From NCBI RefSeq assembly GCF_001423765.1, contig NZ_LMPG01000001.1, positions 764,523 to 828,522 of the forward strand: a stretch of 64,000 nt of DNA, read 5' to 3'. Position 1 is the stretch's first letter, and every line of letters starts with the position of its first letter. The translations under genes were made by a program, and so were the position numbers. Below are positions 52,813-63,044 of this stretch, piece after piece. A model generated the notes under the pieces. That model was not told the origin of the DNA, searched no databases, and saw only the letters and a program-made list of their open reading frames with translations. Source of the DNA: Sphingomonas sp. Leaf343 (lineage in GTDB: Bacteria > Pseudomonadota > Alphaproteobacteria > Sphingomonadales > Sphingomonadaceae).

Positions 52813-54756
52813 GTGACCAGGACCTATCTATCGCTCATCGCCGCGCTCGCCGTGGCGGCGCCCGCCGCTGCGCAGGACATTCGCGACAACACGGACGCGG
52901 CGGTGACGCAGTCGGCCGCAGACGGTACGATCGTCGTCACCGCCAATCGCACCGCGACGCCGATCGGCCGCGTCGGCCAGTCGATCACCGTGCTCGACGC
53001 CGACATCATCCGCGAACGGCAGGCGCAGTCGGTGTCGGACCTGCTGCGCACCGTGCCGGGCGTGACCATCGCGCGCAACGGCGGCGTCGGCACCAGCACG
53101 TCGGTGTTCATCCGCGGCGCCGAGAGCGACCAGACCGTCGCGCTGATCGACGGCGTGAAGCTGAACGACCCGTCGTCGCCCGGTGGCGGCTATAATTTCG
53201 GCAATCTGCTGGTCGGCAACATCGCGCGGATCGAGGTGCTGCGCGGACCGTCGTCGGTGATCTGGGGCAGCCAGGCGATCGGTGGCGTCGTCAACCTCAT
53301 CACCGCGCCACCGACGGACGACCTGACGGTCAATGCGCGCGGCGAATATGGCTATCGCGACACCGCGCAGGGGGTGGTCAACATCGCCGGCAAGGCAGGG
53401 CCGCTGTCGGCGAGCGCGGGCGGCGGCTATTTCCGCACCGACGGCATCTCGACCTTCAACGAGGATCGCGGCGGCACGGAGAAGGACGGGTACCGCAACT
53501 ATGGTGCGAACCTGAACCTGAACCTCGCCATCACCGACGCGATTTCGGTGGATGCGCGCGGTTATTATTCGAACGGCCGGGTCGGCATCGACGGCTTCCC
53601 CGCCCCGACCTTCGCGTTCGGCGACACGCGCGAATACGGGAAGACGCGCGAGCTGATCGGCTATGGCGGGCTGAACGTGGCGCTGTTCGACGGCGCTCTG
53701 CGGAACCGGTTCGGCTATGCGCGGACCGATACGCGGCGCCGCAACTACGATCCCGACGGCACCCCGATCGAGACGTTCGCGGGCGATGGTGACAATTACC
53801 GCGTCGAGTATCAGGGCGTTGCGGACGTGATGGATGCGGTGCAGGCGACGTTCGGCGCGGAGCGGGAAGTGTCGCGCTTCACGTCCAGCAGCTTCGGCGG
53901 GCCGGCGACGGCCGGCCGGGCGCGCATCTTCAGCGTCTATGGTCAGGTGTCGGTGACGCCGGTCGTGGGCCTGACGCTGACCGGCGGCGCGCGGCAGGAC
54001 GATCACAATGTGTTCGGCGGCAAGACCAGTCTGGCGGGGAGTGGTGTCTATTCGCCGAACGGCGGCGCGACGACGATCCGCGCCAGCTATAGCGAGGGTT
54101 TCAAGGCCCCGACCTTGTACCAGCTGCAGAGCGAATACGGCAACGCCGGCCTGACCCCGGAGCGGGCAAAGGGCTGGGACGCAGGCGTGACGCAGCGCGC
54201 GCTGGACGGCGCGATCGAGGCGACCGCGACGTATTTCCACCGCAACTCGCGCGACCTCATCAACTTCGTATCGTGCACCGCGCCGCTGACGGGGATCTGC
54301 GTCGGTCGACCGTTCGGGACGTACGACAATGTCGCGCGCGCGACGGCCGAAGGTGTCGAGATCGGGATCACGCTGCGCCCGGTAGAGCCGCTCCGGTTTC
54401 AGGCGAACTACGGCTGGATCGATGCGGAGAATCGTTCCGCCGGCACCGCGAACTTCGGCCGCAAGCTGGTGCGCCGGCCGAGCCAGAGCGTGAACGCCTC
54501 GATCGATTACCGGTGGCCGTTCGGGCTGGAGACGGGCGCGACCGTGACCAGCGTCGGGTCGAGCTTCGACAACGCGAACAATACGCGCAAGGTGCAGGGT
54601 TACGTGCTTGCGGACATCCGCGCCGCGATCCCCATCACGCAGCAGGTGCAGGTCTATGGCCGGATCGAGAACCTGTTCGACGAGCAGTATGAGACGATCT
54701 TCCGCTACGGCACCTATGGCCGCGCCGCCTATGTCGGCGTCCGCCTGAGCTATTGA
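52813..54756 (+). CDS. btuB: TonB-dependent vitamin B12 receptor BtuB
   Basis: A 647-residue outer-membrane receptor with a GTG start and a signal peptide ending AAAQ near residue 22. The TonB-box/plug region reads GTIVVTANRTATPIG, VSDLLRTVPGV and IEVLRGPSSVIWGSQAIGG, and the barrel ends with the aromatic VRLSY. The riboswitch upstream and cob/btu genes downstream identify its ligand as a corrinoid. It is the first gene of a long operon reaching at least cobC. Confidence 0.93.
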   Translation: MTRTYLSLIAALAVAAPAAAQDIRDNTDAAVTQSAADGTIVVTANRTATPIGRVGQSITVLDADIIRERQAQSVSDLLRTVPGVTIARNGGVGTSTSVFIRGAESDQTVALIDGVKLNDPSSPGGGYNFGNLLVGNIARIEVLRGPSSVIWGSQAIGGVVNLITAPPTDDLTVNARGEYGYRDTAQGVVNIAGKAGPLSASAGGGYFRTDGISTFNEDRGGTEKDGYRNYGANLNLNLAITDAISVDARGYYSNGRVGIDGFPAPTFAFGDTREYGKTRELIGYGGLNVALFDGALRNRFGYARTDTRRRNYDPDGTPIETFAGDGDNYRVEYQGVADVMDAVQATFGAEREVSRFTSSSFGGPATAGRARIFSVYGQVSVTPVVGLTLTGGARQDDHNVFGGKTSLAGSGVYSPNGGATTIRASYSEGFKAPTLYQLQSEYGNAGLTPERAKGWDAGVTQRALDGAIEATATYFHRNSRDLINFVSCTAPLTGICVGRPFGTYDNVARATAEGVEIGITLRPVEPLRFQANYGWIDAENRSAGTANFGRKLVRRPSQSVNASIDYRWPFGLETGATVTSVGSSFDNANNTRKVQGYVLADIRAAIPITQQVQVYGRIENLFDEQYETIFRYGTYGRAAYVGVRLSY

Positions 54757-54758
54757 CG

Positions 54759-55730
54759 GTGGACGCCGCCCGCGTCCCGATCGCGACGTTCGCCGAACAT
54801 GGCGGACGGATCGATCGTGCGCGGGCGGCGATACCGGCGGTGCGCGACTGGATCGACCTGTCGACCGGGCTTGCACCGTGGTCGTACCCCGCACAGGTCG
54901 ACGCGGCGATGCTGGAGCGGCTGCCCGATCCGGCGGCGCTGGCGGTGCTGGGGGCGAGCGCGGCGGCGGCGTTCGGCAGCGATCCGGCGCGGACGGTGGC
55001 GGTGCCGGGCAGCGATCTGGCGTTGCGGCTGCTGGGGACGCTGTTGCCGGGACCGGCGGCGGTGCTGGGGCGGGGCTATTCCGGACATGCGGCGATGTGG
55101 GCGTCGCCGCCGGAGCGGGTCGATGCGCCGGAGGATTGCGCCGCCGATACGCTCGTGCTGGCACGGCCGAACAATCCGGACGGTGCGATGGTGCCGGTCG
55201 AACGGCTGCGTCGCGATGGCATGCTGATCGTCGACGAGGCATTCGTCGAGGCGACGCCGGACGAGAGTTTGGCGGGTGCCGACTGGCCGACGCTGATCGT
55301 GCTGCGATCCTTCGGCAAATTCTATGGGCTGGCCGGGTTGCGGCTGGGCTTCGTGATCGCGCCCGAACCGGTCTGCGTGCGGTTGCGTCATCGGCTCGGC
55401 GACTGGCCGATCGGTAGTGCGGCGGTCGCGATCGGGACGGCGGCGTATCGCGATGTGGATTGGCAGGCGGCGCAGCGGGATCGGCTTCGCGTCGCCGCGG
55501 ATCGCCTCGATGCGCTGTTGACCGGGGCAGGTCTGACGATCGCGGGCGGCACGCCATTTTTTCGGCTGGTGGAGACGCCGGCGCGCGATGCCCTGTTCGC
55601 GCATTTGCTGACGGCGGGCATCCTGACGCGGCCCTTCACCGACCGGCCGCACCATCTGCGGCTCGGCTTGCCGCGTGACGGGGACTGGCCGAAACTGACC
55701 GGGGCGCTGGCCCGATGGAGCGGATCATGA
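54759..55730 (+). CDS. cobD: L-threonine-O-3-phosphate decarboxylase (PLP aminotransferase fold)
   Basis: A fold-type I PLP protein of about 323 residues. The PLP lysine lies in SFGKFYGLAGLRLGF, and RPNNPDGAM and DEAFVEATP supply cofactor-binding residues. It makes (R)-1-amino-2-propanol phosphate, the linker of the cobalamin nucleotide loop, used by CbiB downstream. A GTG at 54759 is given; a TTG at 54753 overlapping the btuB stop is equally possible. Nomenclature varies (CobC in the Pseudomonas scheme). Confidence 0.88.
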   Translation: MDAARVPIATFAEHGGRIDRARAAIPAVRDWIDLSTGLAPWSYPAQVDAAMLERLPDPAALAVLGASAAAAFGSDPARTVAVPGSDLALRLLGTLLPGPAAVLGRGYSGHAAMWASPPERVDAPEDCAADTLVLARPNNPDGAMVPVERLRRDGMLIVDEAFVEATPDESLAGADWPTLIVLRSFGKFYGLAGLRLGFVIAPEPVCVRLRHRLGDWPIGSAAVAIGTAAYRDVDWQAAQRDRLRVAADRLDALLTGAGLTIAGGTPFFRLVETPARDALFAHLLTAGILTRPFTDRPHHLRLGLPRDGDWPKLTGALARWSGS

Positions 55731-56338
55731 CCGAAGAAACCGAGGATTATTCCCGCCACAATGCCCGCATGGCGCGGGTGCAGGCGGCGCGTGCGAAGAT
55801 CCAGGCGCGGCACACGCTGGAGCGCGGCCTGCTGATCGTCCACACCGGCAACGGCAAGGGCAAGTCGTCCAGCGCGTTCGGCATGGCGATCCGCAGTCTC
55901 GGCTGGGGCATGAAGGTCGGGATCGTCCAGTACGTGAAGGGATCGTGGGAGACGGGGGAGAAGACCTTCTTTCAGGCGAACCCCGACCTGCTGACGTTCG
56001 AGGTGATGGGCGAGGGCTTCACCTGGGACACGCAGGACCGTGCCCGCGACATCGCCGCCGCGCGCGCCGCGTGGGAACGGTCGAAGGCGCTGATCCTCGA
56101 CCCGGACTATGATTTCGTGATCCTCGACGAACTGAACATCGTGCTGCGGATGGACACGCTGCCGATCGCGGAGATCGTGGAGTTCCTGAAGGAGCGCCCG
56201 CTGACCAAGCATATCTGCATCACAGGACGGAGCGCCAAGCCGGAACTGCTGGAGATCGCCGACCTCGTGACGGAGTTCCAGGAGGTGAAGCATCCTTTCA
56301 AGGCCGGGTTCAAGGCGCAAAAGGGCGTGGAATACTGA
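55727..56338 (+). CDS. cobO: Cob(I)yrinic acid a,c-diamide adenosyltransferase
   Basis: A 203-residue CobA/CobO-type enzyme. ATG 55727 follows GGAG and overlaps the preceding stop as ATGA; an ATG 12 bases upstream is less likely. The P-loop variant HTGNGKGKSSSA is at residues 39-50, and VQYVKGSWETGE and FVILDELNIVLRM are family signatures. It transfers the adenosyl group from ATP to the corrinoid cobalt. The ending FKAGFKAQKGVEY is conserved. Confidence 0.95.
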   Translation: MTEETEDYSRHNARMARVQAARAKIQARHTLERGLLIVHTGNGKGKSSSAFGMAIRSLGWGMKVGIVQYVKGSWETGEKTFFQANPDLLTFEVMGEGFTWDTQDRARDIAAARAAWERSKALILDPDYDFVILDELNIVLRMDTLPIAEIVEFLKERPLTKHICITGRSAKPELLEIADLVTEFQEVKHPFKAGFKAQKGVEY

Positions 56339-57195
56339 TGGGGATTTCCAGCTTCCCGAAGCCCCTCCTCCCCGGCGGAGGAGTGGGGCCTGCGTGGAGA
56401 TTGGCGGCGGTGCTCCCCCTCCTCGCGATCGGTGCGACGCCGGCGCGGCCCCCGAGGATCGTGTCGATCAATCCCTGCATCGACGCCGTGCTCATGCGCG
56501 TCGCCGACCCGTCGCAGATCGCGGCGATCAGCCATTATTCGCAGGACGTCCGCGCGACATCGATCCCGGTCGCGCTCGCCAACCGGTTCAAGGCGACGTC
56601 CGGCACCGCCGAGGAGGTCGTCGCGCTCAGGCCCGATCTGGTGCTGAGCGGCGCGCACGTCGCGCCCTCGACGATCGCCGCGCTGAAGCGGATGAACATC
56701 GCGCTGGTCCAGTATCCCGTGCCCGAAACCGTCGCCGAGAGCGTGAGTCAGGTGCGCGACATCGCCGCGAAGACCAGGCATGCCGCGCGCGGCGAAGCGC
56801 TGGCGGCGCGGATCGCGGCGGCCGCGACACCCGTGCGCGGCGCGGCGGTGCCGGCGTTGATCTGGCAGGGCGGCGGCCTGGTTCCGGGCACCGGAACGCT
56901 GGCCGACGACCTGCTGACGCGTGCAGCATTCCGCAACATGAGCGCGGTGTACGGCCTGAAGCAGTGGGACGTGCTGCCGCTGGAATATCTGATCGCGAAG
57001 CCGCCGCGCGTGCTGTTTTCCGTCGGAGCCGCGGAGGTCGGGGGCGACCGGATGACCAGCCACCGGGCGGTCCGCGATCTGACCAAGCATATCGTCGTCG
57101 CGCCCTATCCGACGCGGCTGCTGAGCTGCGGCGGGCCGACGATCATCGATGCGATGCGCGTGCTGAAATCGACGCGCGCGGGGATCAGGGCATGA
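56338..57195 (+). CDS. btuF: Cobalamin ABC transporter substrate-binding protein (BtuF-like)
   Basis: A 285-residue periplasmic binding protein. The frame from ATG 56338 overlaps cobO by one base. The hydrophobic signal (WRLAAVLPLLAIGATPA) is preceded by about 20 residues encoded by a GC-rich hairpin element. The mature part begins PRIVSINPCIDAVLMRVAD and includes LVLSGAHVAPSTIAAL and GGPTIIDAMRVL, typical of the BtuF/FecB class. With the two following genes it forms the importer that moves corrinoid from BtuB into the cell. Confidence 0.85.
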   Translation: MGISSFPKPLLPGGGVGPAWRLAAVLPLLAIGATPARPPRIVSINPCIDAVLMRVADPSQIAAISHYSQDVRATSIPVALANRFKATSGTAEEVVALRPDLVLSGAHVAPSTIAALKRMNIALVQYPVPETVAESVSQVRDIAAKTRHAARGEALAARIAAAATPVRGAAVPALIWQGGGLVPGTGTLADDLLTRAAFRNMSAVYGLKQWDVLPLEYLIAKPPRVLFSVGAAEVGGDRMTSHRAVRDLTKHIVVAPYPTRLLSCGGPTIIDAMRVLKSTRAGIRA

Positions 57196-58157
57196 ACCGG
57201 CTCGGCATCATGCTGCTGGTGATCGGCTGTCTCGCTGCCGCGGCCTTGTCGGTCGCGGCGGGGAAGGTCTGGTTGCCGCTCGACGCATGGACCGCCGCGG
57301 ACCCGCGATCGATCATCATCGTCGAACTGCGGCTGCCGCGCACCGTGTTGGCGCTGACGATCGGGGCGGCGCTGGGGCTGTCGGGCGCGGTGATGCAGGG
57401 GTATCTGCGCAATCCATTGGCCGATCCGGGGCTGCTGGGCGTGTCGCCGGGCGCGGCGTTCGGCGCGGTGGTGTCGCTGTATTTCGGTTACGCGGCGCAG
57501 GCGTGGCTGCTGCCGATGTTCGCGCTCGCGGGCGCGGCGACGGCGATGGCGCTGCTGGCGCTGATCGCCGGACGATCGGCCAGTCTGGTGCTGTTCACGC
57601 TGGCCGGCCTCGTCATCACCAACATCGCCGGATCGCTGACGGCGCTGGCGATCAGCCTCGCGCCGACGCCGTTCGTCGCGTCGGAGATCATCACCTGGCT
57701 GAACGGCGCGCTGACCGATCGCAGTTGGGACGATGTGAAGCTGGCGTTGCCGCTCGTGCTGGCCGGTGCGGCGATGCTGGCGACGACGGCGCGGTCGCTC
57801 GACGCGCTGACGCTGGGCGAGGGGGCGGCGCGCAGCATGGGCGTCGATCCGCGGCGGTTGCAGGCGGCGGTGATCGCCGGCACCGCGCTGACGGTCGGGG
57901 CGTCGGTCGCGGCGGCGGGGGTAATCGGGTTCGTCGGGTTGATGGTCCCGCATCTGGTGCGGCCGTTCGCGGGCAACCGGCCGGGCGCGATCCTGTTGCC
58001 GTCCGCTCTGGGCGGGGCGTTGCTGCTGACGCTGGCCGATGCGCTGGTCCGGATCGCGCCGACGGTCAGCGAGCTGCGGCTCGGCATCGTGATGTCGATG
58101 CTGGGCGGCCCGTTTTTCCTCACGCTGCTGCTGCGGATGCGGAAGGGGCTGGCATGA
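57192..58157 (+). CDS. btuC: Cobalamin ABC transporter permease (BtuC-like)
   Basis: A 321-residue FecCD-family permease with about ten hydrophobic segments. Signatures include VELRLPRTVLALTIGAALGL, GAVMQGYLRNPLADPGLLG and GVIGFVGLMVPHLVRPFAG, the last being the ATPase-coupling region. ATG 57192 overlaps the btuF stop. It forms the membrane channel of the corrinoid importer together with the downstream ATPase, whose ATG overlaps its stop as ATGA. Confidence 0.93.
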   Translation: MNRLGIMLLVIGCLAAAALSVAAGKVWLPLDAWTAADPRSIIIVELRLPRTVLALTIGAALGLSGAVMQGYLRNPLADPGLLGVSPGAAFGAVVSLYFGYAAQAWLLPMFALAGAATAMALLALIAGRSASLVLFTLAGLVITNIAGSLTALAISLAPTPFVASEIITWLNGALTDRSWDDVKLALPLVLAGAAMLATTARSLDALTLGEGAARSMGVDPRRLQAAVIAGTALTVGASVAAAGVIGFVGLMVPHLVRPFAGNRPGAILLPSALGGALLLTLADALVRIAPTVSELRLGIVMSMLGGPFFLTLLLRMRKGLA

Positions 58158-58927
58158 GCCTCTCGGTCGAAGCGCTGTCGGTCGCGATCGGCGAGAAGCG
58201 GCTGCTGGACGACGTGTCGGTCGCGTTCGCAAGCGGTCGCGTGACCGCGATCCTGGGGCCGAACGGCGCGGGCAAGTCGACGCTGATGAGTTGCCTTTCC
58301 GGATTGATGCAGCCGAGCGGCGGCCGCGTGCTGTTGAACGAGCGGTCGCGCGACGAGTATGAGCGGCGCGATCTCGCGCGGCGGGTCGGGTATCTGCCGC
58401 AGGACGCGGATGTCCACTGGAACGTCGACGTCGCGACGCTGGTGGGGCTGGGCCGCTTTCCGCATCGTGGTCGCTGGGGCGAGACGCCGGCGGACCGGGC
58501 GGCGGTGGCGAGGGCGATGGCCGCGACCGACGTGGCCGGCTTTGCCACGCGCGGCGTGTCGACGCTGTCGGGGGGCGAGCGAGCGCGTGTGCTGCTGGCG
58601 CGGGTGCTGGCGGGGGAGCCGGAATGGCTGCTGGCGGACGAGCCGCTGGCGAACCTCGATCCGGCGCACCAGCTTGACGGGCTCGACGCCTTGCGGCGCG
58701 TGGCGACGGCGGGTGCGGGAGTGATCGTCGTGCTGCACGACCTGAACCACGCAGCCCGGGTGGCGGACGATGTGCTGCTGCTGCGCGACGGCCGCGTCGT
58801 GGCGTTCGGACCGCCCGATCGGGTGCTGACGCAGACGCTGGTCGCGGCGACGTACGGCGTCGACACGCATGTCGGCGTCACCCCCGGCGGGCGACGGTTC
58901 CTGATCCCCACCGGGCGGCTGGCGTGA
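58154..58927 (+). CDS. btuD: Cobalamin ABC transporter ATP-binding protein (BtuD-like)
   Basis: A 257-residue ABC ATPase. Walker A is GPNGAGKST near residue 36, the Q-loop is in GYLPQDADVHW, the signature is LSGGERARV, Walker B is WLLADEPLANLDPAHQ, and the switch histidine is in VVLHDLNHAA. It powers the BtuC permease. The start overlaps btuC and the stop overlaps the GTG of cbiB, so translation of the whole group is coupled. Confidence 0.93.
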   Translation: MSLSVEALSVAIGEKRLLDDVSVAFASGRVTAILGPNGAGKSTLMSCLSGLMQPSGGRVLLNERSRDEYERRDLARRVGYLPQDADVHWNVDVATLVGLGRFPHRGRWGETPADRAAVARAMAATDVAGFATRGVSTLSGGERARVLLARVLAGEPEWLLADEPLANLDPAHQLDGLDALRRVATAGAGVIVVLHDLNHAARVADDVLLLRDGRVVAFGPPDRVLTQTLVAATYGVDTHVGVTPGGRRFLIPTGRLA

Positions 58928-59835
58928 TCGCGTTGCGGCCGGAACCGTTGCTGGCCGCGCTGATGATCGAGGTGGCGGTGGGCTATCCGGCGTGGCTGTT
59001 CGCGCGGATCGGACATCCGGTGACGTGGTGCGGCGCGTTGATTGCGGTGCTGGAGGCGCGGTGGAATCATGGGCGTGGGCGACAGGTCAAGGGTGTCGCG
59101 TTGCTGGTCGTGCTGGTCGGGGTGGCGGCGGGCATCGCGTATGCGATCGAGATGGTTGCACCTTGGTGGCTGGTGGTCCTGCTCGCCGCGACCGGTCTGG
59201 CGCAGCGGAGCCTGCACGATCATCTCGCGAGAGTGGAGCGACCGTTGACCGGGCACGATCTGCCCGCCGCGCGGGCGGCCGTGGCGATGATCGTCGGACG
59301 CGATGTCCATCCGCTCGATGAGGCCGGGGTTGCGACGGCCGCGATCGAAAGCCTTGCGGAGAGCTTTTGCGATGGCGTCGTCGCGCCGGCGTTCTGGTTC
59401 CTGATCGCCGGGTTGCCGGGGCTGGCGGCGTGCAAGGCGATCAACACGGCGGACTCGATGATCGGGCACAGGGACGATCGGTATCGCGCATTCGGCTGGG
59501 CAGCCGCGCGGGCGGACGATATCGTGAACTTCGTACCGGCGCGGATCGCAGGGATGGCGATCTGCATCGTCGGGCGGGGCGGTGTTCGGACGATGCTGCG
59601 CGACGCGGGCAAGCACGCGTCGCCGAACGGCGGCTGGCCGGAGGCGGCGATGGCGGGGGTGCTGCGGCGGCGACTGGGCGGGCCGGTGAGCTATGACGGG
59701 GAGCCGGCGCACCGGGCGGTGCTCGGCAGCGGGCCGCGGCCGGATGCGGGCGACCTGACGCGGGCGCTGCGTTTGTATCGTGCCGCGTGTCTCGCTTTCT
59801 GGGTGTCGGTGGGGATCGTCGCATGGGCGCGGTGA
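58924..59835 (+). CDS. cbiB: Adenosylcobinamide-phosphate synthase (CbiB/CobD type)
   Basis: A 303-residue membrane protein with a GTG start. The family blocks [81 protein letters not shown] and [13 protein letters not shown] are all present. It attaches aminopropanol phosphate to adenosylcobyric acid. Its 3' end overlaps cobQ by 13 bases. Confidence 0.95.
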   Translation: MIALRPEPLLAALMIEVAVGYPAWLFARIGHPVTWCGALIAVLEARWNHGRGRQVKGVALLVVLVGVAAGIAYAIEMVAPWWLVVLLAATGLAQRSLHDHLARVERPLTGHDLPAARAAVAMIVGRDVHPLDEAGVATAAIESLAESFCDGVVAPAFWFLIAGLPGLAACKAINTADSMIGHRDDRYRAFGWAAARADDIVNFVPARIAGMAICIVGRGGVRTMLRDAGKHASPNGGWPEAAMAGVLRRRLGGPVSYDGEPAHRAVLGSGPRPDAGDLTRALRLYRAACLAFWVSVGIVAWAR

Positions 59836-61271
59836 TGTTGCAGGGGACCGGGTCCGACGTGGGCAAGTCGGTGCTGGTCGCCGGCCTGTGTCGGCTGTTC
59901 GCCAATCGCGGGCTGCGCGTGCGTCCGTTCAAGCCGCAGAACATGTCGAACAACGCCGCCGTCACCTTCGATGGCGGTGAGATCGGACGGGCGCAGGCGT
60001 TGCAGGCGATCGCGTGCCGCACCTCGCCGACGGTCGACATGAACCCCGTCCTCATCAAGCCATCGTCGGACACCGGCGCACAGGTCGTGGTGCATGGCCG
60101 CGTGCTGGGCAATCTGCGCGCGGGCGAATACCAGCAGCGCAAGGCGACGCTGCTGGATGCGGTACTGCAATCCTGGGCGCGGCTGCGTGCCGACGCCGAT
60201 CTGGTGATCGTCGAGGGGGCGGGGAGTCCGGCGGAGATCAACCTGCGTCGCGGCGACATCGCCAATATGGGATTTGCGCGCGCGGCCGACGTGCCCGTCG
60301 TGCTGGTCGGCGACATCGATCGCGGCGGCGTGATCGCGTCGATCGTCGGCACGCGCGCCGTGCTGGACGACGCCGACGCGGCGATGATCCGCGGGTTCCT
60401 CATCAACAAGTTTCGCGGTGATCCCGCACTGTTCGCGGATGGCTACGCCGAGATCGCGCGGCGGAGCGGATGGCGCGGGCTGGGCGTGGTGCCGTGGCTG
60501 GCGGCGGCGCGGCGGCTGCCGGCGGAGGACGCGGTGGTGCTGGATCGCGCCGCGCGCACCGGGGGCGAGATGGTCGTCGCGGTGCCGATGCTGTCCCGGA
60601 TCGCCAATTTCGACGATTTCGATCCGCTGCTGCACGAACCCGGCGTGCGGCTATTGATGGTGCCGCCGGGCGAAACGCTGCCGGTCGAGGCGGACCTGAT
60701 CGTCATACCGGGCACGAAGGCGACGATCGCCGATCTCGCCTTCCTGCGGGCGCAGGGCTGGGACATCGATATCGCCAGTCATGTCCGGCGGGGTGGACGC
60801 GTGCTGGGCATCTGCGGCGGTTACCAGATGCTGGGCGAGACGATCGCCGATCCGGACGGTGTCGAGGGGCCGGCGGAGACGGTGCGCGGGCTTGGCCACC
60901 TGCCGGTCACGACGACCCTGACGGGGGACAAGAGGCTGACGGAGGTCGGTGGAACGTCGATCGCCGACGGCGTTCCGTTCCGCGGATATGAAATCCATGT
61001 CGGGCGAAGCGTCAGGGCCTCCGGCACCGCGTCGCTGCTGCGGTTCGCGGACGGCAGTATGGACGGCGCGGTATCGGCGGATGGCCGTGTCGCGGGCTGT
61101 TACGTCCATGGATTGTTCGACCGGCCGGAGCAGCGGGCCGCGTGGTTCGGTACTTCGGATGGCATCGATCAGGCGCACCGCGTCGATGCCGCGCTCGACG
61201 AGCTTGCCGGGGAACTGGCGAGCCACGTCGATATAGACGCTCTTCTGACTATTGCCGGAGTGGCCGCATGA
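59823..61271 (+). CDS. cobQ: Cobyric acid synthase
   Basis: A 482-residue amidotransferase. It begins [16 protein letters not shown] with the ATP-binding motif and continues [13 protein letters not shown]. The C-terminal glutaminase domain has the nucleophile cysteine in [11 protein letters not shown] and the histidine in GCYVHGLFD. It amidates four side chains of adenosylcobyrinic acid a,c-diamide. A frame extending 12 codons upstream lies in cbiB and is rejected. Length matches the family. Confidence 0.96.
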   Translation: MGAVMLQGTGSDVGKSVLVAGLCRLFANRGLRVRPFKPQNMSNNAAVTFDGGEIGRAQALQAIACRTSPTVDMNPVLIKPSSDTGAQVVVHGRVLGNLRAGEYQQRKATLLDAVLQSWARLRADADLVIVEGAGSPAEINLRRGDIANMGFARAADVPVVLVGDIDRGGVIASIVGTRAVLDDADAAMIRGFLINKFRGDPALFADGYAEIARRSGWRGLGVVPWLAAARRLPAEDAVVLDRAARTGGEMVVAVPMLSRIANFDDFDPLLHEPGVRLLMVPPGETLPVEADLIVIPGTKATIADLAFLRAQGWDIDIASHVRRGGRVLGICGGYQMLGETIADPDGVEGPAETVRGLGHLPVTTTLTGDKRLTEVGGTSIADGVPFRGYEIHVGRSVRASGTASLLRFADGSMDGAVSADGRVAGCYVHGLFDRPEQRAAWFGTSDGIDQAHRVDAALDELAGELASHVDIDALLTIAGVAA

Positions 61272-62272
61272 TCGATGCCGAAACCGTTCGCGCGCGTCTG
61301 GATGCGCTGGCGAAACCACCCGGAAGCATGGGGCGGCTGGAGGATCTGGCGGTGCGACTGGCGCTGACGCAGCAGCGCTGCGACCCGGTCACGCATCCGC
61401 GCCGCGTCGTGCTGTTCGCGGGGGACCACGGCGTGGTGGCGAGCGGCGTATCGGCATGGCCCTCCGCCGTGACGGGAATGATGGTCGCGACGATCGCCGC
61501 CGGTCGCGCGACGAGCAGCGCGCTGGCGAAGGCGCAGGATTGCGACCTGCGGCTGGTCGATGTCGGGGTGATCGATCCGCCGACGATAACCGCGGGTTTC
61601 GCGCGCGACGCCAGCGTGGCGCAGGGGACGGCCGATCTGTCGGGCGGACCGGCCATGACCGTTGCGCAGTTCGATGCCGCCTGGGCGATCGGCGGCGACG
61701 AGGCGGAACGCGCGCTGGCGGAAGGATGCCGGGTGTTGATCGCGGGGGAGATGGGCATCGGCAACACGACCCCTGCCGCTGCCCTGACGATGCTGCTCGC
61801 CGACGCGTCGATCGATCAGGCGGTCGGGCGCGGTGCGGGGGCCGATGACGCGACGATGGCCAACAAGATGCGGATCGTCGGTGGTGCGGTCGCTCGCGCC
61901 CGGTCATCATCGAGCGAGGACTTCCGGGCGGCGATGGCAGCGGTGGCGGGGTTCGAGATCGTGGCGATGGCGGGGTTCTTCGCGGCCGGCGCGTGCGGCG
62001 GTGCGACGCTGCTGCTCGACGGCTATGTCGCGACGGCGGGCGCACTGATCGCCGAACGGCTGGCGCCCGGCACCGCCGCCGCGATGATCGCCGCGCATCG
62101 ATCCGCCGAGCCGGGGCATGCCGTGGCACTGGCGCATCTCGGGCTGGAGCCGCTGCTGGAATGGGACATGCGGCTGGGGGAGGGTAGCGGCGCGCTGGTC
62201 GCGCTGCCGCTGCTCGACAGCGCGGCGGCGTTGCTGTCCGGCGTGGCGACATTGGCCGAGATCGGGGCCTGA
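61268..62272 (+). CDS. cobT: Nicotinate-nucleotide--dimethylbenzimidazole phosphoribosyltransferase
   Basis: A 334-residue protein, ATG 61268 overlapping the cobQ stop. Motifs include [58 protein letters not shown] and the C-terminal [16 protein letters not shown] carrying the catalytic glutamate. It makes alpha-ribazole phosphate, the lower-ligand nucleotide, from dimethylbenzimidazole. No bluB is visible in the window, so the base must come from elsewhere. Confidence 0.96.
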   Translation: MIDAETVRARLDALAKPPGSMGRLEDLAVRLALTQQRCDPVTHPRRVVLFAGDHGVVASGVSAWPSAVTGMMVATIAAGRATSSALAKAQDCDLRLVDVGVIDPPTITAGFARDASVAQGTADLSGGPAMTVAQFDAAWAIGGDEAERALAEGCRVLIAGEMGIGNTTPAAALTMLLADASIDQAVGRGAGADDATMANKMRIVGGAVARARSSSSEDFRAAMAAVAGFEIVAMAGFFAAGACGGATLLLDGYVATAGALIAERLAPGTAAAMIAAHRSAEPGHAVALAHLGLEPLLEWDMRLGEGSGALVALPLLDSAAALLSGVATLAEIGA

Positions 62273-62273
62273 C

Positions 62274-63044
62274 ATGCGGTGGTGGGCACCGCCGCTGCTC
62301 GCGCTCCAGTTCCTGACGCGCGTGCCGGTGCCCATCACCGCGAGATTGTCGGCAGGCGAGGCGCGGGAGGGGCTGATCCGGGCGGTCGGCTGGTTCCCGC
62401 TGGTCGGAACGCTGGTCGGTTGCGTCACCGCGGCGATCGTGGTCGCGGCGGGATCGGTGTGGCCGGCGATCGTGGTCGTGCCGATCGCCCTCGTCGTGGA
62501 GGCACGGCTGACCGGTGCGTTCCACGAGGATGCGGTCGCCGATTTCTGCGATGCGTTCGGGGGCGGATACGGCGCCGACGACGTATCGAGGATCATGAAG
62601 GACAGCCGCATCGGGAGTTACGGCGCGCTGGGGCTGATGCTGGCCGTGGGACTTCGTGCCGTGCTGACCGTGGATCTGGTCCGTGTCGGCCAATGGCAGG
62701 CGGTGGCGGCGATCGTTGCGGCGGCGTGCTTCGGACGGCTGACGGCAGTGGGGCTGATGACTGTCATACGGCCGGTGGGAAGCGGCCTGGGCAAGGATGT
62801 GGCGGGGCGGGTCGGGCGATCGACCATGCTGTTGGCGCTGGCGACCGCCGCGCCGGGGCTTGTCGGCTTCCTGCTGCTGGAGCCCATGCGGCTGCTTGCG
62901 GCATGGGCTGCGGCGTTGCTGTTTCTCGGCTGCTTCCGGGCGCTGCTGCTGCGGCGGATCGGGGGAAGCACCGGCGACTGTCTGGGGTTCGCGGCCTATG
63001 CCGGGCAACTGATCCTGCTGCTCGCGGCGACGGCCTTGCGATGA
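62274..63044 (+). CDS. cobS: Adenosylcobinamide-GDP ribazoletransferase (cobalamin synthase)
   Basis: A 256-residue integral membrane enzyme, ATG one base after the cobT stop. The signatures LQFLTRVPVP, GWFPLVGTLVG, GAFHEDAVADFCDAFGGGY and MKDSRIGSYGALGL, including the acidic D-x3-D cluster, identify CobS. It joins adenosylcobinamide-GDP (from CobU) with alpha-ribazole (phosphate). Multiple hydrophobic segments place it in the inner membrane. Confidence 0.95.
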   Translation: MRWWAPPLLALQFLTRVPVPITARLSAGEAREGLIRAVGWFPLVGTLVGCVTAAIVVAAGSVWPAIVVVPIALVVEARLTGAFHEDAVADFCDAFGGGYGADDVSRIMKDSRIGSYGALGLMLAVGLRAVLTVDLVRVGQWQAVAAIVAAACFGRLTAVGLMTVIRPVGSGLGKDVAGRVGRSTMLLALATAAPGLVGFLLLEPMRLLAAWAAALLFLGCFRALLLRRIGGSTGDCLGFAAYAGQLILLLAATALR

